Below, one piece after another: positions 8,056-17,460 of a stretch of 64,000 bases of DNA. The DNA is from Leptolyngbya sp. Heron Island J. GTDB taxonomy: Bacteria > Cyanobacteriota > Cyanobacteriia > Phormidesmidales > Phormidesmidaceae. The position numbers were made by a program, and so were the translations under genes. The notes under the pieces are model-generated. The model was not told the DNA's origin and did not search any database. It saw nothing but the letters and a program-made list of their open reading frames with translations. Location of the stretch: contig NZ_AWNH01000038.1 in NCBI RefSeq assembly GCF_000482245.1, forward strand, positions 1 to 64,000. Direction: 5' to 3'. Position 1 is the first letter of the stretch. Every line of letters starts with the position of its first letter.

Positions 8056-10422
8056 TTAAGCATTGAGAGCTTTTTCTATGGCGTAGCGCCAGCTATCGGC
8101 CATAGTGGCAACGTCTAGATTGATCAAGGGCTGTTGCTCAGGCCCCTGGATTGTCAACGGCGTATCAGCCTTAGTGACTGTACCAATATTGGCCCATTGG
8201 TCCTGTAGCTGGTCGCGCAGGTAGTTTTCCCACTGGGCTTGGTGGGTCGGCATTACAGTAACGAGAATACGGGCACCACCTTCGCCAAATAAGAGGGTAT
8301 CGTAACGTTGGGTAGTCTTTAGCAATGTAATGATTGCGCCTAGGTTACCACCAATAGAAGATTCGGCAAGTGCGATCGCAACTCCCCCTTCAGCACAATC
8401 ATGAGCTGCTGTAATCCATCCCTGGCGAATACCATAGCGGCAAGCAGCCTGAACCTTTAACTCCAAGTCAATATTCACCTTTGGAGGGCGGCCTGCGACT
8501 TGGTTATGAACTACTTTTAGATATTCTGATGCCCCCAGAGTCACCTCACCGGCAGCACTCTCCCCTAGAGGCGTTCCCAGCAAATAAATCTGGTCTCCAG
8601 GATTTTGCCAGCTTTGACCACAAATCTGATCCAAATCATCGATTACACCGACCATGCCAACTACTGGCGTGGGATAGATAGGCTGAGGCTGCCCTTCACC
8701 ATCAACAGTTTCGTTATAAAGCGACACATTCCCACCCGTGACTGGCGTATCAAAGGCACGACAGCCATCCGCTAGCCCCCGACAAGCCTCAGCCAGCTGC
8801 CAATAGCCCACAGGCTTCTCAGGACTACCAAAGTTCAAGTTATCAGTTACCGCAATCGGTTCAGCACCGACACAGCTCAGGTTACGAGCCGCCTCTGCCA
8901 CTGCCGCCAAGCCTCCCTCATAGGGGTTGAGATAGACATAGCGAGGATTACAATCCGTAGTGGCCGCCACACCCGAGTTACTACTGCTACCGTCATCTCC
9001 CTCTAGGGGGCGTAATCGTAAAATCGCTGCGTCGGCACCACCTGGCAGCATTACCGTGTTGTTTTGTACCTGATGATCATATTGGTGATATACCCACTGT
9101 TTTGAAGCAATGGTGGGCGTACCCAGCAGCGCCAGCATGACATTATTCCAAGATTGACCGTTGACACCAACTAAGGAATCATCCGGCAAATCGCTCTCTT
9201 GCCAGCTCCAGGCAGTTTGAGCATAGGCTGGGGGCTCTGATAGAATCTCGCGCTCATACAGCGGCGTATTATCCGCCAGGGCAGATGCCGGCACCTCAGC
9301 TGCCACCCCACCTTGAAATAAAATCCGCACAATGGGTTCTTCGATTACCTCACCGGCAACCACAGCATGGAGCCCCCAACGCTCAAAAATCTCGATCAGC
9401 TCCTGTTCACGGCCTTTTTCACCCACAAATAACATACGCTCTTGGGACTCGGAGAGCAGATACTCATAGGGCACCATGCCCGTCTCCCGCACGGGGATTT
9501 TATCCAGGTCTAATTCAATGCCAACACCGCCATTCACTGCCATCTCAGACGTGGAGCAGGTAATACCGGCAGCGCCCATATCCTGAGCAGCCACAACAGC
9601 GCCGGTTTTAAATGCCTCTAGACACGCTTCAACCAAAGACTTTTCTAAAAATGGATCGCCTACCTGTACGGCTGGGCGATCAGCCTCTGACTCGTCTGTT
9701 AGCTCGGCACTAGCAAAGCTTGCCCCACCCATGCCGTCGCGTCCGGTGGTAGACCCCACATAAAGCACTGGATTACCGATGCCCGATGCCCCAGATTTCA
9801 CAATCTCCTCGGTTTCCATCAGACCGATAGCCATGGCATTAACCAGGGGATTGCCAGCATAGGCCGGATCAAAGTAGATTTCTCCACCAACTGTGGGAAC
9901 ACCAAAACAGTTGCCATAGTGGGAAATCCCTGAAACCACCCCAGCAAAGATCCGCCGTGTGTTCGGATCATCTAGGGCACCAAAACGCAGAGCATTGAGC
10001 GCGGCTATGGGACGGGCTCCCATGGTGAAGATGTCGCGTAAAATGCCACCCACCCCTGTAGCAGCCCCCTGAAACGGTTCTACCGCCGACGGATGGTTGT
10101 GGGACTCAATTTTAAATACCAAGCGCTGACCGTGGCCGACATCTACAACACCAGCGTTTTCCCCAGGCCCCACTAGGATTCTTGGTCCTTCCGTCGGAAA
10201 CTGCTTAAGCAGGGGCCGAGAGTTCTTATAACAACAGTGCTCTGACCACATCACCCCGAACATACCCAGCTCAGCCCGATTGGGATGCCGTCCTAAACGT
10301 TGGACAATTTCATCATATTCGCCCGTTTTTAAGCCTTCAGAGGCAATTTCTTCGGCAGAACACGGAATTGAGGTGGGTACGGTCGTAGACATTAATAGGG
10401 AGGAGTTGACAGGGGTGGACAA
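8056..10422 (-). CDS. purL: Phosphoribosylformylglycinamidine synthase, PurL subunit
   Basis: Fourth step of purine synthesis: FGAR to FGAM with ATP and glutamine-derived ammonia. At 788 residues it is the small bacterial PurL, which needs separate PurS and PurQ partners, neither seen here. Motifs: [15 protein letters not shown] near residue 60, [20 protein letters not shown], and [16 protein letters not shown], all typical of the PurM/PurL ATP-binding superfamily; [19 protein letters not shown] lies in the second half. MSTPVNSS is the chosen start; MSTTVPTS, ten codons in (10392), is possible. purL leads into purF, probably as one transcript. Confidence 0.96.
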   Translation of the reverse strand: MSTPVNSSLLMSTTVPTSIPCSAEEIASEGLKTGEYDEIVQRLGRHPNRAELGMFGVMWSEHCCYKNSRPLLKQFPTEGPRILVGPGENAGVVDVGHGQRLVFKIESHNHPSAVEPFQGAATGVGGILRDIFTMGARPIAALNALRFGALDDPNTRRIFAGVVSGISHYGNCFGVPTVGGEIYFDPAYAGNPLVNAMAIGLMETEEIVKSGASGIGNPVLYVGSTTGRDGMGGASFASAELTDESEADRPAVQVGDPFLEKSLVEACLEAFKTGAVVAAQDMGAAGITCSTSEMAVNGGVGIELDLDKIPVRETGMVPYEYLLSESQERMLFVGEKGREQELIEIFERWGLHAVVAGEVIEEPIVRILFQGGVAAEVPASALADNTPLYEREILSEPPAYAQTAWSWQESDLPDDSLVGVNGQSWNNVMLALLGTPTIASKQWVYHQYDHQVQNNTVMLPGGADAAILRLRPLEGDDGSSSNSGVAATTDCNPRYVYLNPYEGGLAAVAEAARNLSCVGAEPIAVTDNLNFGSPEKPVGYWQLAEACRGLADGCRAFDTPVTGGNVSLYNETVDGEGQPQPIYPTPVVGMVGVIDDLDQICGQSWQNPGDQIYLLGTPLGESAAGEVTLGASEYLKVVHNQVAGRPPKVNIDLELKVQAACRYGIRQGWITAAHDCAEGGVAIALAESSIGGNLGAIITLLKTTQRYDTLLFGEGGARILVTVMPTHQAQWENYLRDQLQDQWANIGTVTKADTPLTIQGPEQQPLINLDVATMADSWRYAIEKALNA

Positions 10423-10534
10423 GGGTTGATTTTAAACCGTCTTTGGTGAATCTAGCGTGTCCTAGTCAGAACAGATACAGTTATTCCCCTAGCTATCAGG
10501 CAGGCACGGCCAGTGCCTAATGCTTACTCACATT

Positions 10535-10573
10535 AAAAAAAAACCGACAGAACTCCCGCGAGTCCTATCGGCT
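10535..10573 (-). terminator. Rho-independent terminator, minus strand
   Basis: On the minus strand CCGATAGGACTC pairs imperfectly with GAGTTCTGTCGG and is followed by nine consecutive T. It ends transcription from the right, before purL. Confidence 0.85.
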
Positions 10574-10614
10574 GGTTGTGTGTTCCCTGTAGATGACTCG
10601 GCTAGAGTTGAGTC
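10535..10614 (-). ncRNA. Candidate small RNA downstream of a CRP-like site
   Basis: Read on the minus strand this has the layout of a trans-acting small RNA. A 5' hairpin GATGACTC/GAGTCATC (10617-10592) is followed by an unpaired stretch rich in A and C (CAGGGAACACACAACCAG) and then a terminator CCGATAG...CTGTCGG with nine T. A -10-like CATACT at 10626-10621 predicts a start near 10614. A perfect CRP-type palindrome is centred about 64 bases upstream. No protein frame fits. It lies between purL and the HAS-barrel-like gene. Alternative: the terminator simply ends the HAS-barrel-like gene 180 bases upstream. Confidence 0.38.
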
Positions 10615-10670
10615 ATCCTTAGTATGCTGAATTTACCGGAGGCTGATGGCGATCTGAGTCATCGTTGACC

Positions 10671-10686
10671 TGTGATTTTGATCACA
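10671..10686. promoter_or_regulatory. Perfect CRP-type operator
   Basis: TGTGATTTTGATCACA matches the CRP/SyCRP1 consensus TGTGA-N6-TCACA at all ten conserved positions. Further half-sites (TTTGATCACA, GGATCACAAA) follow within 40 bases. It sits upstream of the small RNA candidate and of purL on the minus strand. NtcA (GTA-N8-TAC) does not match. Confidence 0.6.
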
Positions 10687-10755
10687 TTTGATCACATTTT
10701 TCTTGATTTGGATCACAAATGTCTGCAAGTCTTGACATTAAACGGTCTTAAAACC

Positions 10756-11388
10756 CTATCCCATAGCTCCTAGCGTATTTTTCCAAGTCAGCTCTTTGCA
10801 TAAGACTTGCAAGGCTCGCTGATCGGCATCCGAGAAGAGTCCTGAGTCTCCCAATTCAGTCAATACCTGCTGAGTCAGCTGATTGGCAAAGGTGCCACCA
10901 CAGTTGAGAAGATGTCCGTAATATTTGAACTGAGGCCGGTTGTCAGCGCTGAGGTGAAACTGATGGCGGCGTTTGGCATCCATCCGATAAACCGGTGTAT
11001 TCACAGGCACCACATGACGCGGAATTCCATGTTGGCCATAGGTTTGTTTGCCTTTGTGCACTAAGCTGCCGACCAGCACTACATTGAGCAGAGTTTTTGT
11101 CTCTTGAATGAGGTCGGGAGTAAACAACGGATCAGGCACTCCTGTCAGCTGAGGGCCACTGTTTAAAAAAGCAGGGTTAAATAGCTGTGAGTTATAGACA
11201 ATGCCCACAGCCCAATGCTGTTTCTCTGTCTCTAATGTGACAAACTGTCCAAAGCCATAATCACTAACTTTTGGTGGTTCTATCACATCCCTATCTGTAT
11301 GTAGCTGCACAACATAGTCACAGTGAGAATTTGACTTCACCACTGTGCCTAACTTGCAGTCTTGACCATTCTGCTTGACAGACACCAT
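10756..11388 (-). CDS. HAS-barrel-like protein of unknown function
   Basis: Encodes 210 residues and no signal peptide. The N-terminal 100 residues (KLGTVVKSN, YGFGQFVTLE, WAVGIVYNSQLFNP) resemble the small beta-barrel found at the start of HerA-type ATPases and ATP synthase subunits (HAS barrel), here without any ATPase domain. The second half (VVLVGSLVHKG, GIPRHVVPVNTPVY, QFKYYGHLLNCGG) has a conserved look but no motif I can name. It is a single gene between purL and apcD. The HAS-barrel assignment is a recollection of family pattern, not proof. Confidence 0.65.
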   Translation of the reverse strand: MVSVKQNGQDCKLGTVVKSNSHCDYVVQLHTDRDVIEPPKVSDYGFGQFVTLETEKQHWAVGIVYNSQLFNPAFLNSGPQLTGVPDPLFTPDLIQETKTLLNVVLVGSLVHKGKQTYGQHGIPRHVVPVNTPVYRMDAKRRHQFHLSADNRPQFKYYGHLLNCGGTFANQLTQQVLTELGDSGLFSDADQRALQVLCKELTWKNTLGAMG

Positions 11389-11523
11389 GTGGACACTATT
11401 TTCGACAGCGCCCTTAGCATACCTAAAATAAAGCGGAGAGCACGATCAAATGTACTTCCCGCTCTACAATTCCATTTTAAGACCACCCAACTAGTGACTG
11501 AGCCACCTACCTAAAGGTAATGA

Positions 11524-12012
11524 CTACCCAGCCATAGCTTGAATGATGTAATCAAAATAAGGAGCGGCCTCAGCGGCCTCAGCTTCAGTTAGTAATGCCA
11601 GAGATGCATCTTTAAGGCATTCAATAGCAGCAACCATGCCAGGTACTGGCACATCAAGGGCATTGTACATTTCACGGACACCTACCAGACCAATGCTTTC
11701 AATTGGGTCTTTATCACCTGCAATGATGCCATAGGTTATCAAGCGTAAGTACCAACCATAGTCACGCAGGCAAAGGGCTCTCTGTTTCTGGCCATAGGCA
11801 TTCCCTCCTGGTGCAATGAAGTCAGGACGCCGACGCCATAGAGCCTTACTGGCCTGGTCTACAACCTTCTTCTCATTTTCGGCCAGTTTTTGAGCGATTG
11901 TGAGACGCTGAGGACCTGTTTGCAAAAAATCTTGAATACCCTTGAGCTCGCCGCTGGTAGGATAGCGCAGCTCATCATCTGCATTGAGGATTACTTGGCT
12001 GACAACAGACAT
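11524..12012 (-). CDS. apcD: Allophycocyanin-B alpha-type subunit
   Basis: Minor phycobiliprotein of the phycobilisome core; it replaces an ApcA subunit and acts as a terminal emitter, passing energy mainly towards photosystem I. The 162-residue length is typical. Near-canonical ApcD sequence: [20 protein letters not shown] at the start, the phycocyanobilin-binding Cys in [19 protein letters not shown] (about 81), [15 protein letters not shown] and the tail [10 protein letters not shown]. It is a single gene, divergent from rlmD; a TTGACA on the minus strand at 12095-12090 may belong to its promoter. It looks like the standard ApcD rather than a far-red form. Confidence 0.95.
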   Translation of the reverse strand: MSVVSQVILNADDELRYPTSGELKGIQDFLQTGPQRLTIAQKLAENEKKVVDQASKALWRRRPDFIAPGGNAYGQKQRALCLRDYGWYLRLITYGIIAGDKDPIESIGLVGVREMYNALDVPVPGMVAAIECLKDASLALLTEAEAAEAAPYFDYIIQAMAG

Positions 12013-12192
12013 AGCTTATTGAATGCGGTGACTCGTAATAACTACAGTGTAACGACTCTAGGGCACACAAGGAAGTATTTAGTTTTCCCTGTCAAAAGGA
12101 TTATTTGTCCTTTGAATAATAACTGGTCATGTGACCTTGCCTGAGAGCCATGTTAAGAGAGTTTACAAAGCTTAAGTCCATTAATTGGCCCC

Positions 12193-12208
12193 GGTGATGG
12201 TTATCACG
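12193..12208. promoter_or_regulatory. CRP-like palindrome between apcD and rlmD
   Basis: GGTGATGGTTATCACG contains the core GTGA-N6-TCAC of a CRP operator but lacks the outer T/A pair. It lies 75 bases before rlmD and 180 bases before apcD, so it could act on either. Confidence 0.35.
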
Positions 12209-12283
12209 TTCTTAGGTGCTTGCCATAGAATTTAGAAGCCTATTCGTAGCAAATGTCATTTGATCGCTTGAGCAAGTAGCCCC

Positions 12284-13666
12284 ATGACTCCATCAGTAAA
12301 TGTGCATCAGTGGCAACAGGGACAGGTGATCGACCTGACAATTGATGACTTGAGTAATAGCGGTGATGGCGTGGGGCGCTGGCAAGATCGAGTTGTATTT
12401 GTCGCTAATACAGTGCCAGGAGACAAGCTGCAAGTACGTCTAACGCGAGTTAAGCCTACTTATGGCTATGGCAAACAGCTGAATCTTCTGGAGGCATCTC
12501 CGGATCGGATACGCCCTGCCTGCATCGTGGCTGACAAGTGTGGGGGCTGCCATTGGCAAGCAGTTGCTTACCCGAGACAGTTGCAGGCTAAAGAATTGCA
12601 AATTGAGTCGGCGCTACAACGCATTGGGGGCTTTGAGAGCATTCCCATGCAGCCAATTTTAGGGACGACACAGCCTCTGGGATATCGCAATAAGGTGACC
12701 TATCCACTGGCGCGTGGGAGCGAAGGTACAGTCAAGGCGGGGTACTACCGTCAGGGCACTCATCAGATTGTGAACTTAAATCAGTGTCCAATCCAGCATG
12801 AGACGCTCAATCCGCTGCTGGTGAGCGCTAAAGTGGCAATTCAGGAACGGGGGTGGAGTCTTTATAACGAGAAAAAGCACCAGGGGCGGTTACGACACCT
12901 TGGGCTACGGATAGGACAGCATACGGGACAAGCATTGTTAACATTGGTGACCACAGGCTATCTACCGGATATTAAAGAGCAAGCTGACCAGTGGCTATCT
13001 GAACATACGGATTTGGTAGGTGTGTGTCTTAACATCAACCCAGAGCGGACAAATCGGGTATTTGGTGATGAGACTCGTTGTTTGGCAGGTCAACCATATT
13101 TGGAAGAAGTCTTTCTTGGGCTGAGGTTACACATTCAGTCCACCACGTTTTTTCAGGTGAATACGGTGCAAGCAGAAAAGCTGGTAAAGTCGATTTTGGC
13201 TCAGCTAGACTTGCAAGGTAACGAAACTGTGATTGATGCCTACTGCGGTATCGGTACTTTGTCATTGCCCCTGGCCCAGCGATCGCAACGTTGTATCGGT
13301 ATCGAGGTTCAGGCTGAGGCGGTGGCTCAGGCTCGGCAAAATGCAGCACTAAACGGATTACACAATACCGATTTTTTTGCTGGGGCGGTCGAGCACTTGT
13401 TGCTGGAGGTGAGCACTCAGCAATCTGCTCCCATTGACGTTGCTGTATTAGATCCACCCCGTAAGGGCTGCGATCGCAACGTATTAGAAGCTTTAGTCAA
13501 GATTACCCCTGGCCGTATCGTCTACATGAGCTGTAACCCAGCGACCCTGGCCCGTGACCTCAAGATTCTATGTAGCAGAGGATACACTCTCAACAGGGTT
13601 CAGCCTGCCGATTTCTTCCCCCAAACCGCTCATGTTGAATGCGTAGCTTTTCTGGAAAAAGTCTAA
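12284..13666 (+). CDS. rlmD: 23S rRNA (uracil-5-)-methyltransferase, RlmD/RumA type
   Basis: Methylates a uridine of 23S rRNA at C5 with S-adenosylmethionine. Domain order: TRAM RNA-binding domain (residues 5-70), iron-sulfur site (CIVADKCGGCHWQ plus CPIQ further on), RNA-recognition middle part, and methyltransferase domain with DAYCGIGTLSLPLA (SAM), LDPPRKGC and the catalytic Cys in YMSCNPATLARDL. The length of 460 is normal. ATG 12284 places the TRAM domain at the N terminus. It precedes lpxD by 68 bases and may share a transcript. RlmCD, a related specificity, cannot be excluded. Confidence 0.9.
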   Translation: MTPSVNVHQWQQGQVIDLTIDDLSNSGDGVGRWQDRVVFVANTVPGDKLQVRLTRVKPTYGYGKQLNLLEASPDRIRPACIVADKCGGCHWQAVAYPRQLQAKELQIESALQRIGGFESIPMQPILGTTQPLGYRNKVTYPLARGSEGTVKAGYYRQGTHQIVNLNQCPIQHETLNPLLVSAKVAIQERGWSLYNEKKHQGRLRHLGLRIGQHTGQALLTLVTTGYLPDIKEQADQWLSEHTDLVGVCLNINPERTNRVFGDETRCLAGQPYLEEVFLGLRLHIQSTTFFQVNTVQAEKLVKSILAQLDLQGNETVIDAYCGIGTLSLPLAQRSQRCIGIEVQAEAVAQARQNAALNGLHNTDFFAGAVEHLLLEVSTQQSAPIDVAVLDPPRKGCDRNVLEALVKITPGRIVYMSCNPATLARDLKILCSRGYTLNRVQPADFFPQTAHVECVAFLEKV

Positions 13667-13734
13667 TCAGACAGGCAGTGCCCACCACCTGGGACAATGA
13701 CAAACTGAGACGTCAGTGAGCAAACGAGGCATCC

Positions 13735-14814
13735 ATGAGATTTAGCGAGATCGTAGAGCAGTTAGGCATTGCTGAGGCATCTAGCTTAGAGTCTCAGCCA
13801 GACCTGAATCCCGACATTGTCGGGGTAACCGCAGTCCAAGACTCACAGCCTGGCACCCTCAGCTATGTTGAGGGCCAAAAGTTTGCCCCCTACATTGAGC
13901 AAACCGCTAATACAGCCCTCATTTTGCCCATGGATGAGTCGCTGCAGACTCAAGCCACAGAGCGGGGCATCGCCTGGGTGAGCACTCCAGAACCCAGATT
14001 AGGGTTTGCCCGTGCGATCGCACTTTTCTACCAACCTTTCCAGCTGCCACCAGGCATTCACCCCAGCGCCATTATTGACCCCACAGCCACTATTGGTAAA
14101 AACGTCGCCATTGGCCCCTACGCTGTGATTCACGCCGGAGCCACCATCGGTAATGACGTTTGCATTCATCCCCAGGTAGTGGTCTATCCTCAAGCCCACA
14201 TTGGCAACAGCACTACCCTCCATGCCAGCTGTGTCATTCATGAACGGGCACAAATAGGAGCCCACTGTGTGATCCACGCGGGTGCCGTCATTGGCTCCGA
14301 GGGATTTGGTTTTGTCCCCACTGCCCAGGGATGGGAAAAGATGCATCAGTCTGGCATTGTCATATTAGAAGAGCACGTCGAAATCGGCTGTAATACAGCC
14401 ATCGATCGACCCGCCGTAGGTGAAACCCGGATTGGTCGTAATAGCAAGCTAGATAATCTAGTCCATGTTGCCCACAACTGTGAACTTGCTGATAATTGCA
14501 TCCTGGCCGCCCAGGTCGGCTTAGCAGGGGGTGTAGAGCTAGAATCTTTAGTGGTTTTGGGCGGCCAGGTTGGCGTGGCCAACAATACCAAAATTGGCAA
14601 AGGCGCTCAAGCCGGGTCTAAAGCAGGATTACACAGTAGTGTCTCCCCCGGCAGCATCATGATGGGTATTCCAGCTAGCCCCTATCGCACCTATCTAAAA
14701 TCATCAGCCATTTACAACCGTCTGCCCGAGATGCATCGCACCCTAAAGCAGCTACAGAAACAAGTGGCTCAGCTAGAAGAGCAGCTGAGCCAAGTACAAC
14801 AAACCGACCAGTAG
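13735..14814 (+). CDS. lpxD: UDP-3-O-acylglucosamine N-acyltransferase
   Basis: Third step of lipid A synthesis: N-acylation of UDP-3-O-acyl-glucosamine. An N-terminal uridine-binding domain (MRFSEIVEQLGI onward) is followed by a left-handed beta-helix of hexapeptide repeats (HPSAIIDPTATIGKNVAIG, and so on, residues 100-290) with the catalytic His in HVAHNCELADN, and a C-terminal helix (LKQLQKQVAQLEEQLSQV). The 359 residues match the family. The start MRFSEI is the usual one. The gene shows that the organism makes an outer membrane with lipid A-like material. Downstream 350 bases are empty, so it probably ends the unit. Confidence 0.95.
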   Translation: MRFSEIVEQLGIAEASSLESQPDLNPDIVGVTAVQDSQPGTLSYVEGQKFAPYIEQTANTALILPMDESLQTQATERGIAWVSTPEPRLGFARAIALFYQPFQLPPGIHPSAIIDPTATIGKNVAIGPYAVIHAGATIGNDVCIHPQVVVYPQAHIGNSTTLHASCVIHERAQIGAHCVIHAGAVIGSEGFGFVPTAQGWEKMHQSGIVILEEHVEIGCNTAIDRPAVGETRIGRNSKLDNLVHVAHNCELADNCILAAQVGLAGGVELESLVVLGGQVGVANNTKIGKGAQAGSKAGLHSSVSPGSIMMGIPASPYRTYLKSSAIYNRLPEMHRTLKQLQKQVAQLEEQLSQVQQTDQ

Positions 14815-15165
14815 CTGTTAGCATAAACAGTCAAGTAGTGCATTTACAAAAAGACATAATCGCTACTGCAGCGGTTTACTTCTCAGACTTACAGTAGAGC
14901 TCAGCTATAGGGGGGAAAGGATTCCCACTCAGGCTGATTTCATTTGCTCTACCCGGCTCAGGAGATGCTTAAATTAGTGTAAAGATTTGATTTGCGATCG
15001 CTGTATCGTCACGGTTGGTTCTTATTCGGGTTTTCTTGACGATGGTCCGACGCCTTGACCTAAGTAACGTTTTCAAAGCCTTAATTTTCGAAGCTTACGT
15101 TCAAAGGGTTCAGACCAGCCTAGAAGTTTCCATAAGATGCTCACTTTCCAATAAAAGGTTGCCCT
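14815..15165. other. Intergenic region before the branching enzyme
   Basis: About 350 bases with no supported gene. It contains one HIP1 octamer (14994-15001) and probably the promoter of the GH57 gene. A possible frame across the end of the region runs into the GH57 gene in another frame and is not protein-like. No terminator with a T-run was found after lpxD. Confidence 0.5.
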
Positions 15166-16755
15166 ATGTCTCTCGGATATCTTGCTCTGGTGCTTCACGC
15201 CCACCTACCCTTCGTTCGGCACCCAGAGAGTGATTTTGTTTTAGAAGAAGAGTGGCTGTTTGAGGCAATTACCGAAACTTATATTCCTTTGTTGACCATG
15301 TTTGATGGTCTCAAGCGGGATGGCATCGACTTTAAAATGACCATGAGTATGACACCCCCACTAGTGTCGATGCTCAAGGACCCACTGCTGCAGGAACGCT
15401 ACGACGAACACCTGACCAACCTAGAGGAACTAACCGAAAAGGAAATTGAGCGGAACGAGCATACCGGCCACCTGAAGTACCTGGCGGGATATTATGCCAA
15501 CGAATTTAATCACACCCGTCAGGTCTGGGAAGACAATAAAGGGGATTTAGTCGCCGCCTTTAAGCAGTATGTCGATAGTAATAATCTAGATATCATCACC
15601 TGCGGTGCAACCCATGGCTATCTGCCGCTGATGAAAATGTACCCTGAAGCAGTGTGGGCACAGCTCAAGGTAGCCGTAGAAAGCCATGAGGAAAACTTTG
15701 GTCGCCCGCCCACCGGTATTTGGCTACCGGAATGTGCCTACTACGAAGGTCTTGAGCGCATGGTGGCCGATGTGGGGCTACGATACTTCCTCACTGACGG
15801 TCATGGTATTCTCTATGCTCGTCCCCGTCCCCGGTTTGGAGCCTATGCCCCGATTTATACAGAAACGGGGGTTGCCGCCTTTGGCCGTGACCACGAGTCC
15901 TCTCAACAAGTATGGTCTTCAAAGGTAGGATATCCAGGCGCATCAGAATATCGCGAATTTTATCGTGACCTGGGTTGGGATGCAGAGTATGACTACATCA
16001 AGCCCTATGTGATGCCTAACGGCCAGCGCAAAAACGTAGGCATCAAGTATCACAAAATTACTGGCAAAAACCTGGGGTTATCTGACAAGGAATGGTACGA
16101 CCCCTACTGGGCTCGGGAAAAGGCGGCCGAACATGCCGGTAATTTTATGTATAACCGGGGTCAGCAGATTGCTAACCTTAACGGCATGATGCAGCGCAAG
16201 CCCATCGTCATTTCCCCGTATGACGCCGAGCTGTTTGGTCACTGGTGGTATGAAGGTCCCTGGTTTATCGACTATCTATTCCGCAAAACCTGGTACGACC
16301 AAGACACCTATGAGATGACTCACCTGGCCGATTATCTACGGAACAATCCTACCCAGCAGGTCTGTCGTCCATCTCAGTCCAGTTGGGGCTATAAAGGGTT
16401 TCATGAGTATTGGTTAAATGAAACCAATGCCTGGATTTATCCTCATTTGCACAAAGCCGCAGAGCGGATGATTGATTTGGCCCGTCGTGAGCCGGTTGAT
16501 GAGCTAGAGTGGCGGGCTCTCAACCAGGCAGCACGGGAGTTACTACTCGCCCAATCCTCAGACTGGGCCTTCATCATGCGTACTGGAACGATGGTGCCTT
16601 ATGCAGTACGCCGAACCCGCTCCCATCTATTGCGGTTTGACAAACTGCGAGAAGACATCTTAGCCGGCAAAATCGACTCTGGCTGGCTGGAAAAAGTTGA
16701 GAAGATCGACAATATCTTCCCCAGTATCAACTATCGAACATATCGACCCTTATAG
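15166..16755 (+). CDS. Glycoside hydrolase family 57, 1,4-alpha-glucan branching enzyme
   Basis: Forms alpha-1,6 branches in glycogen. The 529 residues match GH57 branching enzymes. Motifs in order: GYLALVLHAHLPFVRHPE (family region 1), TCGATHGYLPLM, GIWLPECAYYEG (catalytic nucleophile Glu), SPYDAELFGHWWYEGP (acid/base Asp), and a helical C-terminal domain with conserved Trp (SSWGYKGFHEYWLNE). The ATG at 15166 starts directly at the conserved N-terminal strand. It is a single gene with a strong terminator 64 bases downstream. GlgB of family GH13 is the usual branching enzyme; this is the second, unrelated type common in cyanobacteria. Confidence 0.92.
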   Translation: MSLGYLALVLHAHLPFVRHPESDFVLEEEWLFEAITETYIPLLTMFDGLKRDGIDFKMTMSMTPPLVSMLKDPLLQERYDEHLTNLEELTEKEIERNEHTGHLKYLAGYYANEFNHTRQVWEDNKGDLVAAFKQYVDSNNLDIITCGATHGYLPLMKMYPEAVWAQLKVAVESHEENFGRPPTGIWLPECAYYEGLERMVADVGLRYFLTDGHGILYARPRPRFGAYAPIYTETGVAAFGRDHESSQQVWSSKVGYPGASEYREFYRDLGWDAEYDYIKPYVMPNGQRKNVGIKYHKITGKNLGLSDKEWYDPYWAREKAAEHAGNFMYNRGQQIANLNGMMQRKPIVISPYDAELFGHWWYEGPWFIDYLFRKTWYDQDTYEMTHLADYLRNNPTQQVCRPSQSSWGYKGFHEYWLNETNAWIYPHLHKAAERMIDLARREPVDELEWRALNQAARELLLAQSSDWAFIMRTGTMVPYAVRRTRSHLLRFDKLREDILAGKIDSGWLEKVEKIDNIFPSINYRTYRPL

Positions 16756-16818
16756 TATTGCTGCCGTCAGTGCAGTGGCCGTGGGCACCTACATCTATGT
16801 GTCCCTAGCTCAGTCAAA

Positions 16819-16848
16819 AAAGGCGTTGCTAAATTTAGCAACGCCTTT
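16819..16848. terminator. Bidirectional terminator between GH57 and comFB-like gene
   Basis: AAAGGCGTTGCTAAA (16819-16833) and TTTAGCAACGCCTTT (16834-16848) form a loopless perfect palindrome with extra A at the left. It lies between convergent genes and can serve both. Confidence 0.88.
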
Positions 16849-16911
16849 GCTTTGCGTCTTTGTATCCCTTAGCAATCTCTAAAGCCCAACCTGCAACCCC
16901 AATCCGAGCCT

Positions 16912-17460
16912 TTAGGCAGCTTGAGCAACAGGCTCAAATTTATGGGCGTAGTCTTTCAGCAGATCATTCATTTGACCCAGGAAGCCATCACTAGAACGCT
17001 TAATCCCTTCACGCTCAGGGAAGAAGTCAGGACGATTCAAGCTATTCGAGATGGCATCCTTCACCTGATCAGCAATCATGCCAGACAGCTCTTCACGGGC
17101 TTTATCTCGCTGATACGCAGCGCCTTCTTCAGTAGTGGCATACAGGGGAGGCAGCCGATTAAGTGCATATGCCGCAATATCCCCTAAATCGAGACTACAG
17201 TCGTTACTGGCCTCAATTTCCGCAACCCGTGCAATGGCTTCTGTGAGGACTAGTTCCTCCATTACATTAATAAACTGCTTGCGCGGAACAGCAACAACCT
17301 CGCCAGTCAGGAGTGATCCCATGAGGCGATCAAGGGCCATATATTCCTCAATGGAAAGCTCAGATGCCGTGTCGCAAATGCGACCCACTTCCGCTTCCAT
17401 CGCAGGGGTTAAATAACCATCCTGCAACGCTTGTTCAACAATTTTTTCAATACTGCTCAT
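16912..17460 (-). CDS. ComFB-family protein (late competence / c-di-GMP receptor type)
   Basis: Encodes 182 residues with a ComFB-like domain in the middle: NVMEELVLTEAIARV, then ALNRLPPLYATTEEGAA, the family core. In cyanobacteria ComFB proteins have been reported to bind c-di-GMP and to affect pili and motility; that role here is by family only. The N-terminal 60 residues are helical (IEEYMALDRLMGSLLTGEVV). It is a single gene; its upstream region is about 730 bases of AT-rich DNA. Start ATG 17460 gives MSSIEKIVEQALQDG; no better start is visible. Confidence 0.8.
   Translation of the reverse strand: MSSIEKIVEQALQDGYLTPAMEAEVGRICDTASELSIEEYMALDRLMGSLLTGEVVAVPRKQFINVMEELVLTEAIARVAEIEASNDCSLDLGDIAAYALNRLPPLYATTEEGAAYQRDKAREELSGMIADQVKDAISNSLNRPDFFPEREGIKRSSDGFLGQMNDLLKDYAHKFEPVAQAA

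Noticed and set aside
15015-15233. Plus-strand frame of 72 codons before the GH57 gene
   Set aside because: It runs into the GH57 gene in another frame and shows no motif.
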